64,000 bases of DNA from JBHGXV01 sp041920505 (GTDB lineage: Bacteria > Bacillota > Bacilli > Brevibacillales > Brevibacillaceae): positions 38,610 through 102,609 of the forward strand of contig JBHGXV010000012.1 in assembly GCA_041920505.1 (NCBI GenBank), in the 5' to 3' direction. A program made the position numbers and the translations under genes. Position 1 is the first letter of the stretch; each line of letters begins with the position of its first letter. The notes below the pieces were generated by a model. The model worked only from the letters and a program-made list of their open reading frames with translations. It was not told the origin of the DNA and did not search any database. Positions 9,184 through 18,753 of the stretch are shown here, one piece after another.

Positions 9184-9654
9184 TTATTTCTTCTGTTTAC
9201 GGTAGGCGTCCTTGACGCGCTCGATCTGTTTGAGGTGGTCGTTGACGTGGTTGACGTAGTTTTGCAACAGGTTTTCCAGTGTGAGCTTGCCGGCTTCGTT
9301 GTGCACCCCGGTGCGGGCGAACTGCTCGTCCGTCAAGCTGTTCAAGACTGGAAGGAAGCTCTCCCGCAGCAGTTTGAACAGCGCGAGGTGCTGGCGCCAG
9401 TCCTGCTCGGCGTACGCAAGCGAATTCGCCCAGGCGTCCTGGTCAAACGCGGTGAGCAGCGGGTTTCGTTCGGACAGCACTTTTTTCATCCGGTGGATGC
9501 CGACGATTTCGGCGTCGGTCAAATGGACGACGATCTCCCGAATGCTCCAGGAGCCGGGAGCCGGCCGAAACGACAGCAATTCGTCGGACAATCCTTCCAC
9601 GGCGGCGGCGATGCGTTGATACCCTTCGGCATACGCGGCAACTAACGGTTTCAC
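9184..9654 (-). CDS. DinB family protein
   Basis: A 156-residue four-helix-bundle protein of the DinB/YfiT superfamily. Visible family marks are the GSWSIREIVVHLTDAE motif with its metal-ligand histidine near residue 45 and the paired histidines NHVNDH close to the C-terminus. Members bind a divalent metal and many act as thiol-dependent transferases (bacillithiol or mycothiol type) or are DNA-damage induced. The specific reaction cannot be told from sequence. Monocistronic between rpsD and tyrS; GAGGAGG precedes the ATG. Confidence 0.8.
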   Translation of the reverse strand: MKPLVAAYAEGYQRIAAAVEGLSDELLSFRPAPGSWSIREIVVHLTDAEIVGIHRMKKVLSERNPLLTAFDQDAWANSLAYAEQDWRQHLALFKLLRESFLPVLNSLTDEQFARTGVHNEAGKLTLENLLQNYVNHVNDHLKQIERVKDAYRKQKK

Positions 9655-9690
9655 GTAACAGCCTCCTCTACCTTCATAAGTCTATGCCAA

Positions 9691-9715
9691 AGCCCCGCGC
9701 ACACGGCGCGGGGCT
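9691..9715 (-). terminator. Terminator of tyrS
   Basis: AGCCCCGCG pairs with CGCGGGGCT around a seven-base loop, immediately downstream of the tyrS stop. The following minus-strand bases are TTTGG, a weak U-run. Confidence 0.6.
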
Positions 9716-9720
9716 GTTGG

Positions 9721-10995
9721 TCACGGTTGGAGCCGCACTCTGGCGAACTTGCGCTTGCCCACCTGTACGACCATGCCGTCTGTGATGTCGATGACGCTGT
9801 TGATGTCGGCCACTTTTTCCTCGTTGACCTTGACCGCTCCCTGTTGTACCATGCGGCGCGCCTCCCCTTTGCTCTCCACGAGCTTCAGGTCGAACACCAG
9901 GTTGACGATGTTGGCCTGTCCGTTTTCGCAGGCGCTCGCCGCAAGCGCCACTTCCGGGATGTCGGTCGGCAGGGCACGCTGCTGGAAGACGGTTTTGAAG
10001 TGCTGTTCCGCCTCTTCGGCGGCCTGTTCGCCGTGGAACATGCGCACAAACGTCCGGGCCAGGCGCATCTTGGCGTCGCGCGGGTGAATCGAGCCGTCGG
10101 CGAGTCCGCTCTTTAATTGTTCCAGTTCCTCCAGCGTGATGTCGGTGGCCAGTTCGTAGTATTTCAGCATCAGCTCGTCCGGCACGGACATCGTCTTGCC
10201 GTAGATCTCGTACGGCGGTTCGTTGATGCCGATGTAGTTGCCCAGGCTTTTGGACATCTTCTGTACGCCGTCCAGCCCTTCGAGAATCGGCATCATCAGG
10301 ATCACCTGCTGTTCCTGGCCGAACTCTTTTTGCAGGTTGCGGCCCATCAACAGGTTGAACTTCTGGTCGGTCCCGCCCAGTTCCACGTCGCTTTTCAGGG
10401 CGACCGAATCGTACCCTTGCATCAGCGGATAGAAAAACTCGTGCAGCGAGATCGGCTGTTTGTTGTTGTAGCGCTTCTCGAAGTCGTCGCGCTCCAGCAT
10501 CCTCGCGACCGTCGTCTTGGCGGCCAGGCTGACCACGTCAGCGAAGGTCATCGGCGCCAGCCAGGTGGAGTTGTAGCTCACTTCCATTTTGCTCGCGTCA
10601 AGGATTTTGCCAAACTGTTCCACATAGCTTTGCGCGTTGGCCTTCACCTGCTCTTCGGTCAACTGCTTGCGCGTCTCCGATTTGCCCGTGGGATCGCCGA
10701 TTCGTCCGGTAAAGTCGCCGATGACGAGTTGGACGATGTGTCCCAGCTCCTGGAATTGGCGCAGTTTTTGCAGAACCACCGTATGGCCGACGTGAATGTC
10801 GGGCGCCGACGGGTCAAGCCCCAGTTTCACCCGAAGCGGGATTCCCTCGACGACGAAGCGCTCCAGCTTGCGCCGCAAGTCTTCCTCCGGAATGATTTCC
10901 GCGACGCCGCGGCGGATGATGGCGAGCTGCCGCTCCACTTCCCGGCGCTGTTCGTCTGTAAGTGCGCGTTTTTCTGCGGTTTCTGCTGTGTTCAT
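9721..10995 (-). CDS. tyrS: Tyrosyl-tRNA synthetase
   Basis: A 424-residue class I synthetase that charges tRNA-Tyr. The HIGH-type motif is HVGH in DPSAPDIHVGHTVVLQ, the KMSKS loop is intact (KMSKSLGNYIG), and the C-terminal 70 residues are an S4 RNA-binding domain (VESKGEARRMVQQGAVKVN). The sequence around the HIGH motif (RVKLGLDPSAPD, GDFTGRIGDPTGKS) is that of the second TyrRS subtype, called TyrZ in Bacillus subtilis. I chose the ATG at 10995 because AAGGAG lies ten bases upstream; an in-frame GTG at 11004 would overlap that site. Expression is controlled by the T-box leader upstream. Confidence 0.96.
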   Translation of the reverse strand: MNTAETAEKRALTDEQRREVERQLAIIRRGVAEIIPEEDLRRKLERFVVEGIPLRVKLGLDPSAPDIHVGHTVVLQKLRQFQELGHIVQLVIGDFTGRIGDPTGKSETRKQLTEEQVKANAQSYVEQFGKILDASKMEVSYNSTWLAPMTFADVVSLAAKTTVARMLERDDFEKRYNNKQPISLHEFFYPLMQGYDSVALKSDVELGGTDQKFNLLMGRNLQKEFGQEQQVILMMPILEGLDGVQKMSKSLGNYIGINEPPYEIYGKTMSVPDELMLKYYELATDITLEELEQLKSGLADGSIHPRDAKMRLARTFVRMFHGEQAAEEAEQHFKTVFQQRALPTDIPEVALAASACENGQANIVNLVFDLKLVESKGEARRMVQQGAVKVNEEKVADINSVIDITDGMVVQVGKRKFARVRLQP

Positions 10996-11029
10996 CTCTT
11001 CCACTCTCCTTGTTCGGTGCTGATTTGCG

Positions 11030-11285
11030 GTACAAAAAAATCCCGCCCCTCATAGGGACGAGATTGACTCGCGGTACCACCCTAGTTAGAGAAAAGCATG
11101 CCCTTTTCTCTCCCTCGACAGGATAACGGCCTGATCCGTTCGGGTCGCCCCGACAGGCTCCAGACGTGTACTTCGCCAAGGCTGCGGTACTGGTTCGCAC
11201 CTGCCACCAGCTCTCTTCAAGCCGCGCTTCCCCGCTACTGTCGTCTTTCCTCGCCTCGTTTCCGCTATTCATATCGTTTTATACT
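11030..11285 (-). promoter_or_regulatory. Tyrosine-specific T-box leader of tyrS
   Basis: The minus strand carries the invariant T-box AGGGTGGTACCGCG (complement of 11070-11083), a stem-I region with GCTGGTGG and GGTGCGAACCAG, and a UAC codon (11168-11170) in the specifier-loop context AAGTACACG, fitting tRNA-Tyr. The downstream terminator is a GC-rich stem at about 11038-11065 followed by seven T. Uncharged tRNA-Tyr should stabilise the antiterminator and switch tyrS on. A TTGACA at 11305-11310 (minus) is the likely -35 box; the -10 is not clear. Confidence 0.9.
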
Positions 11286-11340
11286 TACCACAACCGCCCG
11301 CCTGTGTCAACTCACGAAAGACTGGCCGGAACCGGACGGA

Positions 11341-11369
11341 TGGTTGCGCTTTCCCGACTATGGTATAAT
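11341..11369 (+). promoter_or_regulatory. Extended -10 promoter of the PBP gene
   Basis: TGGTATAAT at 11361-11369 is an extended -10 element (TGn plus a perfect TATAAT). The -35 region is poor. It lies 32 bases before the start codon and diverges from the tyrS promoter. Confidence 0.6.
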
Positions 11370-11400
11370 TGGACTGAAATGTTAAGGGGGACGGACACAC

Positions 11401-14400
11401 ATGGAGAACAACCATACGCCTGCCGCCCAACCGCCTAAACGAAAGCGCCGGCGCGGGAGCAGGAAGCATCCTGCGATCCTCGCGCTGCAAATCGTGCTTT
11501 TGTTGCTCGGGATGGGCGCCTTGCTCGCCGGTGGAGCTGTCACCGGATACGTGGCTGCGCTGGTCAAGGACGAGCCCGTGCGCAGCTATGACGAGATTCA
11601 CCAGAAAATTTTCAGCAATGCCCTGACCGGTTTCGCCTACTACAACGACGGTTCGCTGATCGGTCAGTTGCGCGCCGAAGAGGACCGGCGGCTGGTGAAA
11701 AAATCGGAGGTTTCGCCTTATTTGATCAATGCGCTCATCGCCACCGAGGACAAGTATTTTTACGAGCATCACGGAGTGGTGTTCCAGTCCACGCTGCGCG
11801 GCGCCCTGCAGGAGCTGACCCATCAGCCGATCGTCACCGGGGGGAGCACGTTGACCCAGCAACTGGTCAAGCTGACGATCCTGTCGCGCGAAGTGAGCCA
11901 CGAGCGCAAGGCGCGGGAAATTTTCAACGCCCTGCGGATTGAACGGATGTTTTCCAAAGACCAGATCCTGGAGGCGTACCTGAACGAAGTCTACTTCGGA
12001 AAAAGCGCCAATGGCTCCAACATCTACGGGGTACAAGCGGCTGCCAAGGGGATTTTCGACAAGGACGTCAAGGATTTGACGCTCGCGGAGGCTTCGTACA
12101 TCGCCGGGATGGTGCAAAGCCCGCTCACGTACTCGCCGTTTACCGCGGAAGGGTACGAACGCGGCAAGGAACGGCAAAAAACCGTGCTGGACCGGATGCT
12201 CGAGAACCAGTACATCTCCCGTCAGGAGTATGACCAGGCGCTCAACACCGACCTGAAGGCACGCCTGGCCAAACCGGCCCGCCGCGCCTATTCGGAACAT
12301 CCGTACCTGATGATGGAAATCGAGGAGCGCGCCGCCAAAGCGCTGCTCGACCAGCAACTGGCGCAAGAAGGACGGGACAAGTCGATGATCAGTTCCAACG
12401 AGTACCGCCAGCTCATCGAGGACAAGCGCCGGGAGATTCTGCGCAACGGGTACCACATCTACACGACGATCGACAAGGACGTCAACCGGATCATGGAACA
12501 GATCGCCTCCGACCCGAAAAACTTCGGCCCCAACGCCAGCTACACCGTCCAGCGGACGAACGGGAAGACGGAGCAGATCAAGGACGCGCCGGAACAGGTA
12601 GGCTCAATGCTGATCCAGAACAAGACCGGCGCCATCCTCGGCATGATCGGCGGCCGCGACTTCAACGTCGAACAGGTCAACCACGCCACCGTTCCGCGCC
12701 AGCCGGGTTCGTCGATGAAACCGTTGGCCGCCTACGCGCCGGCGTTTGAACTGGGGTACCTGCAACCGGCGACGCCGATCGACGATTCGCCGCTGATGCT
12801 GGCGGACGGCCAGACAGGCAGCCATCTGCCGCTCAACTGGGACAGGCAGTACCACGGCATGGTAAGCGCCCGCGAAGCGTTGCGGATGTCCTGGAACGTC
12901 CCCGCCATCAAGACCTATCTTCGGGTGGGGATCAAAACGGCGCTGGAGTACGTGAAGAAAATGGGCGTCACCACTCTGGTGGAAAGCGACGACCATGCCG
13001 CCACCGGCGTCATCGGCGGGCTGGCGTACGGGCTGACCGCCGAAGAGATCACCAACGCCTACGCCACGTTTGCCAACCGCGGCGCGTTCATCGACGCCTA
13101 CATGATCGACCGGATCGAGGACAGCCAGGGCAAAGTGGTCTACAGGCACACGGTGCAGCCGGTGCCGGTCTTCAGCGAACAGACCGCCTACCTGATCACC
13201 GACATGATGCGCACGGTGGTCAACGAAGGGACCGGGACCGCCGTTCGCCGGTACATCCCGCGCAACGTCGACATCGCCGGCAAGACGGGTACGACCAACA
13301 ACTCCAACGACCTGTGGTTTGTCGGCTACACGCCGGAGGTATCGATGGGGGTCTGGATCGGCTATGACGAGCCGCACCCGCTGCCCGATTCGGAAAAGAG
13401 CCGTCCGCAGCAGATTTGGGGCAAAGTGATGAAAGAACTGATGGCGCTAAAACCGTCCCTCTCCCCATCCTCCGCCCGGTTCGAGAAGCCGGACGGCATC
13501 GTCACGCTGACGGTGGACAGCAAATCGGGGTTGTTGCCGAGCGAGTTGTCCAAACAGACCGGCCACTTGATCACCGACCTGTTCAACCGTCAGTTTGTGC
13601 CGACCAAAACGGACGACTCGCACCAAAAAGCGCGAGTGGTCACCTACAACGGTGTCCGCTATCTGGCCAAACAAGGCACACCCGACGACCTTGTCGACGA
13701 AGGCGTCTTTTTCCGCAGTAAGGACCCGTCGCAGGTCACGGCGGAGCAGATTCTGGACAAAAACAAAAAAGCGGCGACGCGGCCGCTCGACTGGGAGCAA
13801 CGCTTGCCGGCGAAGGAAGACCCGCGTTCCGAAAAAAGCGGTCCGCCCGCGCCGCCGGGCACGCTCAAGCTGACCCAGAGCGGGAAACAGGTGACGCTCA
13901 CCTGGACGGCGGGAGGCGAGCCGGATCTGGCCGGTTACCGCGTGTACCGCGCCGGCGTCAACAGCGGATTCGTCAAGCTGGCAACCGTAAAAGACCCGTC
14001 GGTCACTTCCTACACCGACACCGCGAGCGGTGCGGGAGAAGCGGCCTACTACGTTACCGCCGTCGACATCACCGGGCTGGAGTCGCCGCCCTCCGCCGTC
14101 GCCTCGTCGGGTTCCGGCGTCTGGCAGCAGCCGACGCCGTCAGACGGCGCTCCGGCGCAAGAGCCGGGAGCGTCGCCGCAGTCCGGCGGCGAAGACGACA
14201 CGGGCCCATCTACCCAGTCGCCGCAAACCGGCACCCCGTCCGCTCCGAAAAAAGTGTCCATCGCCAAGACCGCCGGCGGATACAAACTGAGTTGGGCCGC
14301 CAATCCGGGCGAGGAGCAGGTGATCGCCTACAACATCTACTACAGCCGCGACGGCTCTTCCGCCTTCGAACTGTTGGACACGGTGGCCCAGCCGATATAC

Positions 14401-14505
14401 GAACACAAGACGGCCGAATCCAAAGGCGTGTATGCTGTCACCGCCGTCAACAGCTACGGCGAGTCGCCCCGCTCTTCCAAAGTGAGCGCGGAACACGCCC
14501 GGTAG
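11401..14505 (+). CDS. Class A penicillin-binding protein (PBP1A family) with fibronectin domains
   Basis: A 1034-residue bifunctional peptidoglycan synthase. A short basic cytoplasmic tail and one membrane segment (about residues 20-50) precede a GT51 glycosyltransferase domain (ATEDKYFYEHHGV; GGSTLTQQLVK). The penicillin-binding transpeptidase domain has all three motifs: SSMK (nucleophile serine in QPGSSMKPLAAY), SWN and KTGTT. After a linker, two fibronectin type III-like domains follow (about residues 818-905 and 942-1030), separated by a Pro/Ser/Gly-rich spacer. The family polymerises and crosslinks peptidoglycan outside the membrane; the fibronectin tail is common in PBP1 proteins of Paenibacillaceae-like bacteria. 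GGGGG precedes the ATG. Confidence 0.95.
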   Translation: MENNHTPAAQPPKRKRRRGSRKHPAILALQIVLLLLGMGALLAGGAVTGYVAALVKDEPVRSYDEIHQKIFSNALTGFAYYNDGSLIGQLRAEEDRRLVKKSEVSPYLINALIATEDKYFYEHHGVVFQSTLRGALQELTHQPIVTGGSTLTQQLVKLTILSREVSHERKAREIFNALRIERMFSKDQILEAYLNEVYFGKSANGSNIYGVQAAAKGIFDKDVKDLTLAEASYIAGMVQSPLTYSPFTAEGYERGKERQKTVLDRMLENQYISRQEYDQALNTDLKARLAKPARRAYSEHPYLMMEIEERAAKALLDQQLAQEGRDKSMISSNEYRQLIEDKRREILRNGYHIYTTIDKDVNRIMEQIASDPKNFGPNASYTVQRTNGKTEQIKDAPEQVGSMLIQNKTGAILGMIGGRDFNVEQVNHATVPRQPGSSMKPLAAYAPAFELGYLQPATPIDDSPLMLADGQTGSHLPLNWDRQYHGMVSAREALRMSWNVPAIKTYLRVGIKTALEYVKKMGVTTLVESDDHAATGVIGGLAYGLTAEEITNAYATFANRGAFIDAYMIDRIEDSQGKVVYRHTVQPVPVFSEQTAYLITDMMRTVVNEGTGTAVRRYIPRNVDIAGKTGTTNNSNDLWFVGYTPEVSMGVWIGYDEPHPLPDSEKSRPQQIWGKVMKELMALKPSLSPSSARFEKPDGIVTLTVDSKSGLLPSELSKQTGHLITDLFNRQFVPTKTDDSHQKARVVTYNGVRYLAKQGTPDDLVDEGVFFRSKDPSQVTAEQILDKNKKAATRPLDWEQRLPAKEDPRSEKSGPPAPPGTLKLTQSGKQVTLTWTAGGEPDLAGYRVYRAGVNSGFVKLATVKDPSVTSYTDTASGAGEAAYYVTAVDITGLESPPSAVASSGSGVWQQPTPSDGAPAQEPGASPQSGGEDDTGPSTQSPQTGTPSAPKKVSIAKTAGGYKLSWAANPGEEQVIAYNIYYSRDGSSAFELLDTVAQPIYEHKTAESKGVYAVTAVNSYGESPRSSKVSAEHAR

Positions 14506-14518
14506 ACGTCGCCTCGCA

Positions 14519-14551
14519 CCCCGTCACGCCAACGCATGACGGGGTTTGTTT
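14519..14551 (+). terminator. Terminator of the PBP gene
   Basis: CCCCGTCA at 14519-14526 pairs with TGACGGGG at 14537-14544, followed by TTTGTTTT. Intrinsic terminator just after the stop codon. Confidence 0.85.
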
Positions 14552-14675
14552 TGGGCGGCGGATTTTTGGATCGTGACAGGTTGATGAACCTTGCGGATGC
14601 GCCAAGCATCGCGGCGGCGCTTTACGGTATAATGGTAAAAATCAAATCGCAAAGGAAGCGGGGTGACATCACCTG

Positions 14676-15308
14676 ATGATTCACATCAAGCGTTACCATT
14701 GCAAAGACATGCACGTAAACGGACGGAACCTGATCATTGAGGGACCGGTGGAGCCGGAACGCCTGGCCGCGATGCGCTTTGACGAGGGACTGAAGGCGTT
14801 TCGCGTCCCCGAAGAGCAACAGGCCGCCCTGGTGGAAATCGCGGCGCTGCCCGAGGGACGCATCATCATTGCGCGCGAAGGAGAATGGGTGCTGGGCTAT
14901 GTGACCTTCCTCCACCCCGATCCGCTGGAACGGTGGTCCCAGGCGAAATTGGACGACTTGCTGGAACTGGGGGCGATCGAGGTCTCTCACAAGGTGCGCA
15001 ACGGCGGGGTGGGCAAGGCGATGCTGGAAGTGGCGTTTATGGACGACGCCATGGAGGATTACATCGTCATCACCACCGAATATTACTGGCACTGGGATTT
15101 GAGAGGAACGGGACTGGACGTGTGGCAGTACCGCAAAGCGATGGAGAAACTGATGCAAAGCGCCGGTCTGGTCTGGATGGCCACCGACGATCCGGAGATA
15201 TGTTCGCATCCCGCCAACTGTCTGATGGCCCGCATCGGCAAGCGCGTGCCGCCCGAAAGCGTCACCGCCTTTGACGGCATGCGTTTCCAGAATCGTTTTC
15301 TATACTAG
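14676..15308 (+). CDS. acuA: Acetoin utilisation acetyltransferase AcuA
   Basis: A 210-residue GNAT-fold protein of the AcuA family, recognisable from its position before acuB and acuC and from the acetyl-CoA-binding segment VRNGGVGKAMLEVAF. In Bacillus subtilis AcuA acetylates and switches off acetyl-CoA synthetase AcsA, and AcuC reverses this. The ATG at 14676 has GGGGTGA upstream; a TATAAT at 14628-14633 may be the -10 of the operon promoter, with a weak -35. The usual neighbour acsA is not in this window. Confidence 0.9.
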   Translation: MIHIKRYHCKDMHVNGRNLIIEGPVEPERLAAMRFDEGLKAFRVPEEQQAALVEIAALPEGRIIIAREGEWVLGYVTFLHPDPLERWSQAKLDDLLELGAIEVSHKVRNGGVGKAMLEVAFMDDAMEDYIVITTEYYWHWDLRGTGLDVWQYRKAMEKLMQSAGLVWMATDDPEICSHPANCLMARIGKRVPPESVTAFDGMRFQNRFLY

Positions 15309-15325
15309 TGGAAGGAGGCTATTTC

Positions 15326-15970
15326 ATGCGCATCGAGCAAATCATGCGAAGACGCGTCGTCACCGTAACCCCCGATACCACCATCGGTGAAGGACTGGAT
15401 CTTTTGCAAGGCAACCGGATTCGCCATCTCCCCGTGCTGGACGCGGGCAAGCTGGTGGGCATCATCTCCGACCGCGACATGCGCGACGCGCTGCCCTCTT
15501 GTCTCGCCCGCCACGAAGACGACAGCGAGGTGCTGAAAAAGCCGATCAAGGAAATCATGCACCGGGACGTGATCACCGCCCATCCGCTCGACTTCATCGA
15601 AGACGCGGCCAAACTGATCTACGACTACAAGGTCGGCTCGCTTCCGGTGGTCGAGGACGGCAGACTGGTGGGCATCGTCACCGAATCGGACATTCTGAAT
15701 CGGTTGGTCGAACTGTTCGGCGTCAACCGTCCCAGTTCGCACATCGAAGTGGAAGTGGACGACCGCATCGGCATGCTGGCTGAAGTAAGCGACGTATTCA
15801 AGGAAGCGCAGGTGAACGTATCCAGCGTCATCGTGTATCCAAGCGAAGTGCCGGGGAAGAAAAACCTGGTGTTCCGCGTCACCACGATCGACCCGCGCCC
15901 CGTCGAGCACTTGCTGGCGGAAAAAGGCTTCAAGGTGATCGATCCGATCGAAGGAGGGAGCTCCTCTTGA
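15326..15970 (+). CDS. acuB: AcuB, CBS-ACT domain protein
   Basis: A 214-residue protein with two CBS domains (residues about 1-55, IMRRRVVTVTPDTTIGEGL, and 75-135, IMHRDVITAHPLDFIEDAA) that usually bind adenosyl ligands, followed by an ACT-like domain (VEVDDRIGMLAEVSDVFKEA). It is the conserved middle gene of acuABC; its role is regulatory but not well defined. The ATG at 15326 is chosen because AAGGAGG lies at 15312-15318; a GTG at 15308 overlaps that site. The stop codon overlaps the acuC start by four bases. Confidence 0.9.
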   Translation: MRIEQIMRRRVVTVTPDTTIGEGLDLLQGNRIRHLPVLDAGKLVGIISDRDMRDALPSCLARHEDDSEVLKKPIKEIMHRDVITAHPLDFIEDAAKLIYDYKVGSLPVVEDGRLVGIVTESDILNRLVELFGVNRPSSHIEVEVDDRIGMLAEVSDVFKEAQVNVSSVIVYPSEVPGKKNLVFRVTTIDPRPVEHLLAEKGFKVIDPIEGGSSS

Positions 15971-17121
15971 GCCGCCGCTCCCGTTTCATCTATTCGCCGG
16001 AATACACGAAATACTACTTTCACGAGGAACATCCGTTCAACCAGCGCCGGTTGCTCCTCACACATGACCTGATGACAGCCTACGGGCTGGTGACGGAGGA
16101 AGACATTGTCGCCCCGCGAGTGGCGAGCGACGAGGAGATCGCGCTCGTCCACGACCAGCGCTACATCGACATCGTGCGTGCCCAGGGGCACAGCGAGACG
16201 GAACTGCCGCAAGCGGCCAGCTTCGGACTGGGCACGGAGGATGTCCCCTGTTTTTTGCAGATGCACGAAGCCACGGCGCTGATCGTCGGCGGCACGCTAC
16301 AGGCGGTCGATCTGGTGATGAACGGCGAGGCGGACCACGCGTTCAATCCCGCAGGCGGCTTGCACCACGCGTTTCGCGGCAGGGCGTCCGGGTTTTGCGT
16401 CTACAACGATTGCTCGATAGCGATTGCCTACCTGCGCAAACACTGGGATGCCCGTGTGCTGTACGTCGACACGGACGCCCATCACGGCGACGGGGTGCAA
16501 TGGGCTTTTTACGATGATCCGAATGTTCTGACAGTTTCCATCCACGAAACCGGCAAATACCTGTTCCCCGGCACCGGCAATCTCACCGAGCGCGGCGAGG
16601 GAATCGGCTATGGCTTTTCCGTAAACGTCCCGCTGGATGCCTTTACAGAGGACGAGTCGTTCCTTGAGGTGTACCACGCCCTGCTCCCGGCGGTGGCGCG
16701 CGGCTTCAAACCGGACGTGATCCTGACCCAGAATGGCTGCGACGCCCACGCCTACGACCCGCTGACGCATCTCTCCTGCTCGATGCGCATCTACCAGGCC
16801 ATCCCCCGGCTGGCTCACCAACTGGCCCATGAGCTGTGCGGCGGACGGTGGATCGCGGTCGGCGGAGGCGGATACGATATTTGGCGAGTCGTCCCGCGCG
16901 CGTGGACGCTGTTGTGGAGCGAAATGACCGACCAATCGCTCAGCGATGGGCCGCTGCCGGCGGAGTGGACAACCCGCTGGCAACCCGAGAGCCCTTTGCC
17001 GTTGCCGACGCACCTGTTTGACGACGTCACCCCCTTTCCGCCGATTCCGCGTCGGGCCGAGATCAGCGAAAAGAACCGCATCACCCTGGAACGGGCGCTC
17101 ATGTACGCTCCGCAGGGCTAG
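15967..17121 (+). CDS. acuC: AcuC, histone-deacetylase-family lysine deacetylase
   Basis: A 384-residue zinc-dependent deacetylase of the class I/II HDAC fold. The catalytic stretch DTDAHHGDGVQWAFYDDP holds the zinc ligands and the proton-relay histidine pair, GGLHHAF is the preceding conserved motif, and VGGGGYD lies near the C-terminus. In Bacillus subtilis AcuC removes the acetyl group that AcuA places on acetyl-CoA synthetase. The start is a TTG whose TTGA overlaps the acuB stop, with GGAGGGAG upstream, which indicates translational coupling. Last gene of the operon. Confidence 0.93.
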   Translation: MSRRSRFIYSPEYTKYYFHEEHPFNQRRLLLTHDLMTAYGLVTEEDIVAPRVASDEEIALVHDQRYIDIVRAQGHSETELPQAASFGLGTEDVPCFLQMHEATALIVGGTLQAVDLVMNGEADHAFNPAGGLHHAFRGRASGFCVYNDCSIAIAYLRKHWDARVLYVDTDAHHGDGVQWAFYDDPNVLTVSIHETGKYLFPGTGNLTERGEGIGYGFSVNVPLDAFTEDESFLEVYHALLPAVARGFKPDVILTQNGCDAHAYDPLTHLSCSMRIYQAIPRLAHQLAHELCGGRWIAVGGGGYDIWRVVPRAWTLLWSEMTDQSLSDGPLPAEWTTRWQPESPLPLPTHLFDDVTPFPPIPRRAEISEKNRITLERALMYAPQG

Positions 17122-17148
17122 CAAAGAAAACACCCCGTTACAAACAGG

Positions 17149-17186
17149 ACAACCCGCACCGCCGACACGCGGTACGGGTTGTTTTC
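17149..17186. terminator. Terminator between acuC and the emrB-like gene
   Basis: ACAACCCG-ACCGC pairs with GCGGT-CGGGTTGT (one bulged base on each side) at 17149-17182, followed on the plus strand by TTTC. It separates convergent genes and may serve both. Confidence 0.65.
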
Positions 17187-17187
17187 G

Positions 17188-18753
17188 TTACTCGGCAAAC
17201 ACCGGCTGTTCGGTCTTGGTCTTGGATTTGGACTGTTCTTCTTTTTTGAACAGAAGACCGAGCGGCGCCATGGCGATAATCACGAACGAGAAGAAGAAAA
17301 ACACGTCGCCGATGGCCCAGGTGGCCGCCTGGGCCTGAACCTGGTTTTGCATCAGCGTGAGCGCGACCTGTGAACCGGCTGAAGTGTCTCCCGCCACGGA
17401 CAGCAGGCCGACGGCGTTTTGCTGCATCACCGTCCAGCTTGGATGAAAGACGTTCAACTCCTCTGCCATCCGGTGCTGGTGCAAGACCTGCCGGTTCTCC
17501 AACAACACGGTGGTGAGCGCCAGCCCGATCGAACCGGCGACGCTGCGGATCAGGGTGCTCATGGCCGTACCAGCGCCCGCTTTCATCGGCGACATGCCGT
17601 TCACCCCGGCGGTGTTGATCGGCATCATTGTCAGGCCCATGCCGATGCCCCGAAAGACGAGCAATGTGCTGATGACACTGGCCGGCGTGTCGATGGACAG
17701 GGTGTGCAACTCGTACGTGCTGTACAAAATCAGCGGAATGCCCACCATCACCAGCGGCCGGGCCCCGATCTTGTCAAACAGCTTGCCGGAGATCGGCATG
17801 GAAAGCCCCATGGCGATCGCCTGCGGCATCATCAACAAACCGGTCTGGATCGCCGAATACCCGCGGATCGACTGGAGGTAGATGGGGATGAGCACCACCC
17901 CGGTAATCATCGCGATGAACAAGCCGCTAGTGAGCACCACGCTGTAGGAAAAGCGCCGGTGCTTGAACAGCCGCAAGTCGAGCATCGGCTCCGGGTGATT
18001 CAGTTCCACCACGATCAACAGTGCGAGCATCGCCGTGGCCGTCACCAGGAGCATGACGATCGTGTAGGAACCCCACCCCCAGTTTTCACCTTCAGCCAGC
18101 GCTAGGAGATACAGGAACGCGCTGCCGGACGACAGGATCAGCCCCCAGAAGTCGAAGCTTCCCATGTTGCGCCGCTGGGTCTCCGGCAGGAGCATTTGGC
18201 ACAAGAAGATGCTGATGATCCCGATCGGCACGTTGATCATGAACAGCCAGCGCCAACTGTACTCTTCCACAATCAGCCCGCCCAGGGTGGGGCCAATGGA
18301 CGGCGCCATCGCCATCGACAAGCCGAAAATCCCCATCGCCGTCCCCATTTTTTCCCGGGGGATAAACCGGAACATCAAGGCCGCGCCCACCGGCATGATC
18401 AACCCGCCGCCGATCCCCTGGATGACGCGGAAGGCGACGAGGCTGGGGTTGTTCCAGGCCATTCCGCATAACAGCGAACCGGCGGTAAAACTGCCGACCG
18501 ACCAGACATACACCCGCCGGTAGCCGAACCGTTCTCCCAGGTAGGTGGTAATCGGGATAATCGCGCCCGATACCAGCATGTAGGCGGTCAACACCCATTC
18601 GATTTGCTTGGTGTCAACGCTGAACAACACCATCAGTTTCGGCAGGGCGACGTTCAGGATGGACGTATCCAGAATGGCCATAAACGTCCCGATGACGATG
18701 ATCAGTGTCGTGGTGACGACGCCGGGAGCTTTGCGTTCTTCAGAAGACACCAT
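17188..18753 (-). CDS. EmrB/QacA-type MFS drug efflux transporter (DHA2, 14 TM)
   Basis: A 521-residue integral membrane protein of the DHA2 drug:H+ antiporter family. Typical marks are the first helix with FMAILDTSILNVALP, motif A-like GERFGYRRVYVW, and RVIQGIGGGLIMPVG (motif B with its conserved arginine). Fourteen hydrophobic segments can be followed. It should export amphipathic drugs using the proton gradient. It is the last gene of a five-gene operon, its start overlapping the upstream adaptor gene by 14 bases, so it very likely works with that adaptor. The TetR gene at the head is the expected regulator. Confidence 0.9.
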   Translation of the reverse strand: MVSSEERKAPGVVTTTLIIVIGTFMAILDTSILNVALPKLMVLFSVDTKQIEWVLTAYMLVSGAIIPITTYLGERFGYRRVYVWSVGSFTAGSLLCGMAWNNPSLVAFRVIQGIGGGLIMPVGAALMFRFIPREKMGTAMGIFGLSMAMAPSIGPTLGGLIVEEYSWRWLFMINVPIGIISIFLCQMLLPETQRRNMGSFDFWGLILSSGSAFLYLLALAEGENWGWGSYTIVMLLVTATAMLALLIVVELNHPEPMLDLRLFKHRRFSYSVVLTSGLFIAMITGVVLIPIYLQSIRGYSAIQTGLLMMPQAIAMGLSMPISGKLFDKIGARPLVMVGIPLILYSTYELHTLSIDTPASVISTLLVFRGIGMGLTMMPINTAGVNGMSPMKAGAGTAMSTLIRSVAGSIGLALTTVLLENRQVLHQHRMAEELNVFHPSWTVMQQNAVGLLSVAGDTSAGSQVALTLMQNQVQAQAATWAIGDVFFFFSFVIIAMAPLGLLFKKEEQSKSKTKTEQPVFAE

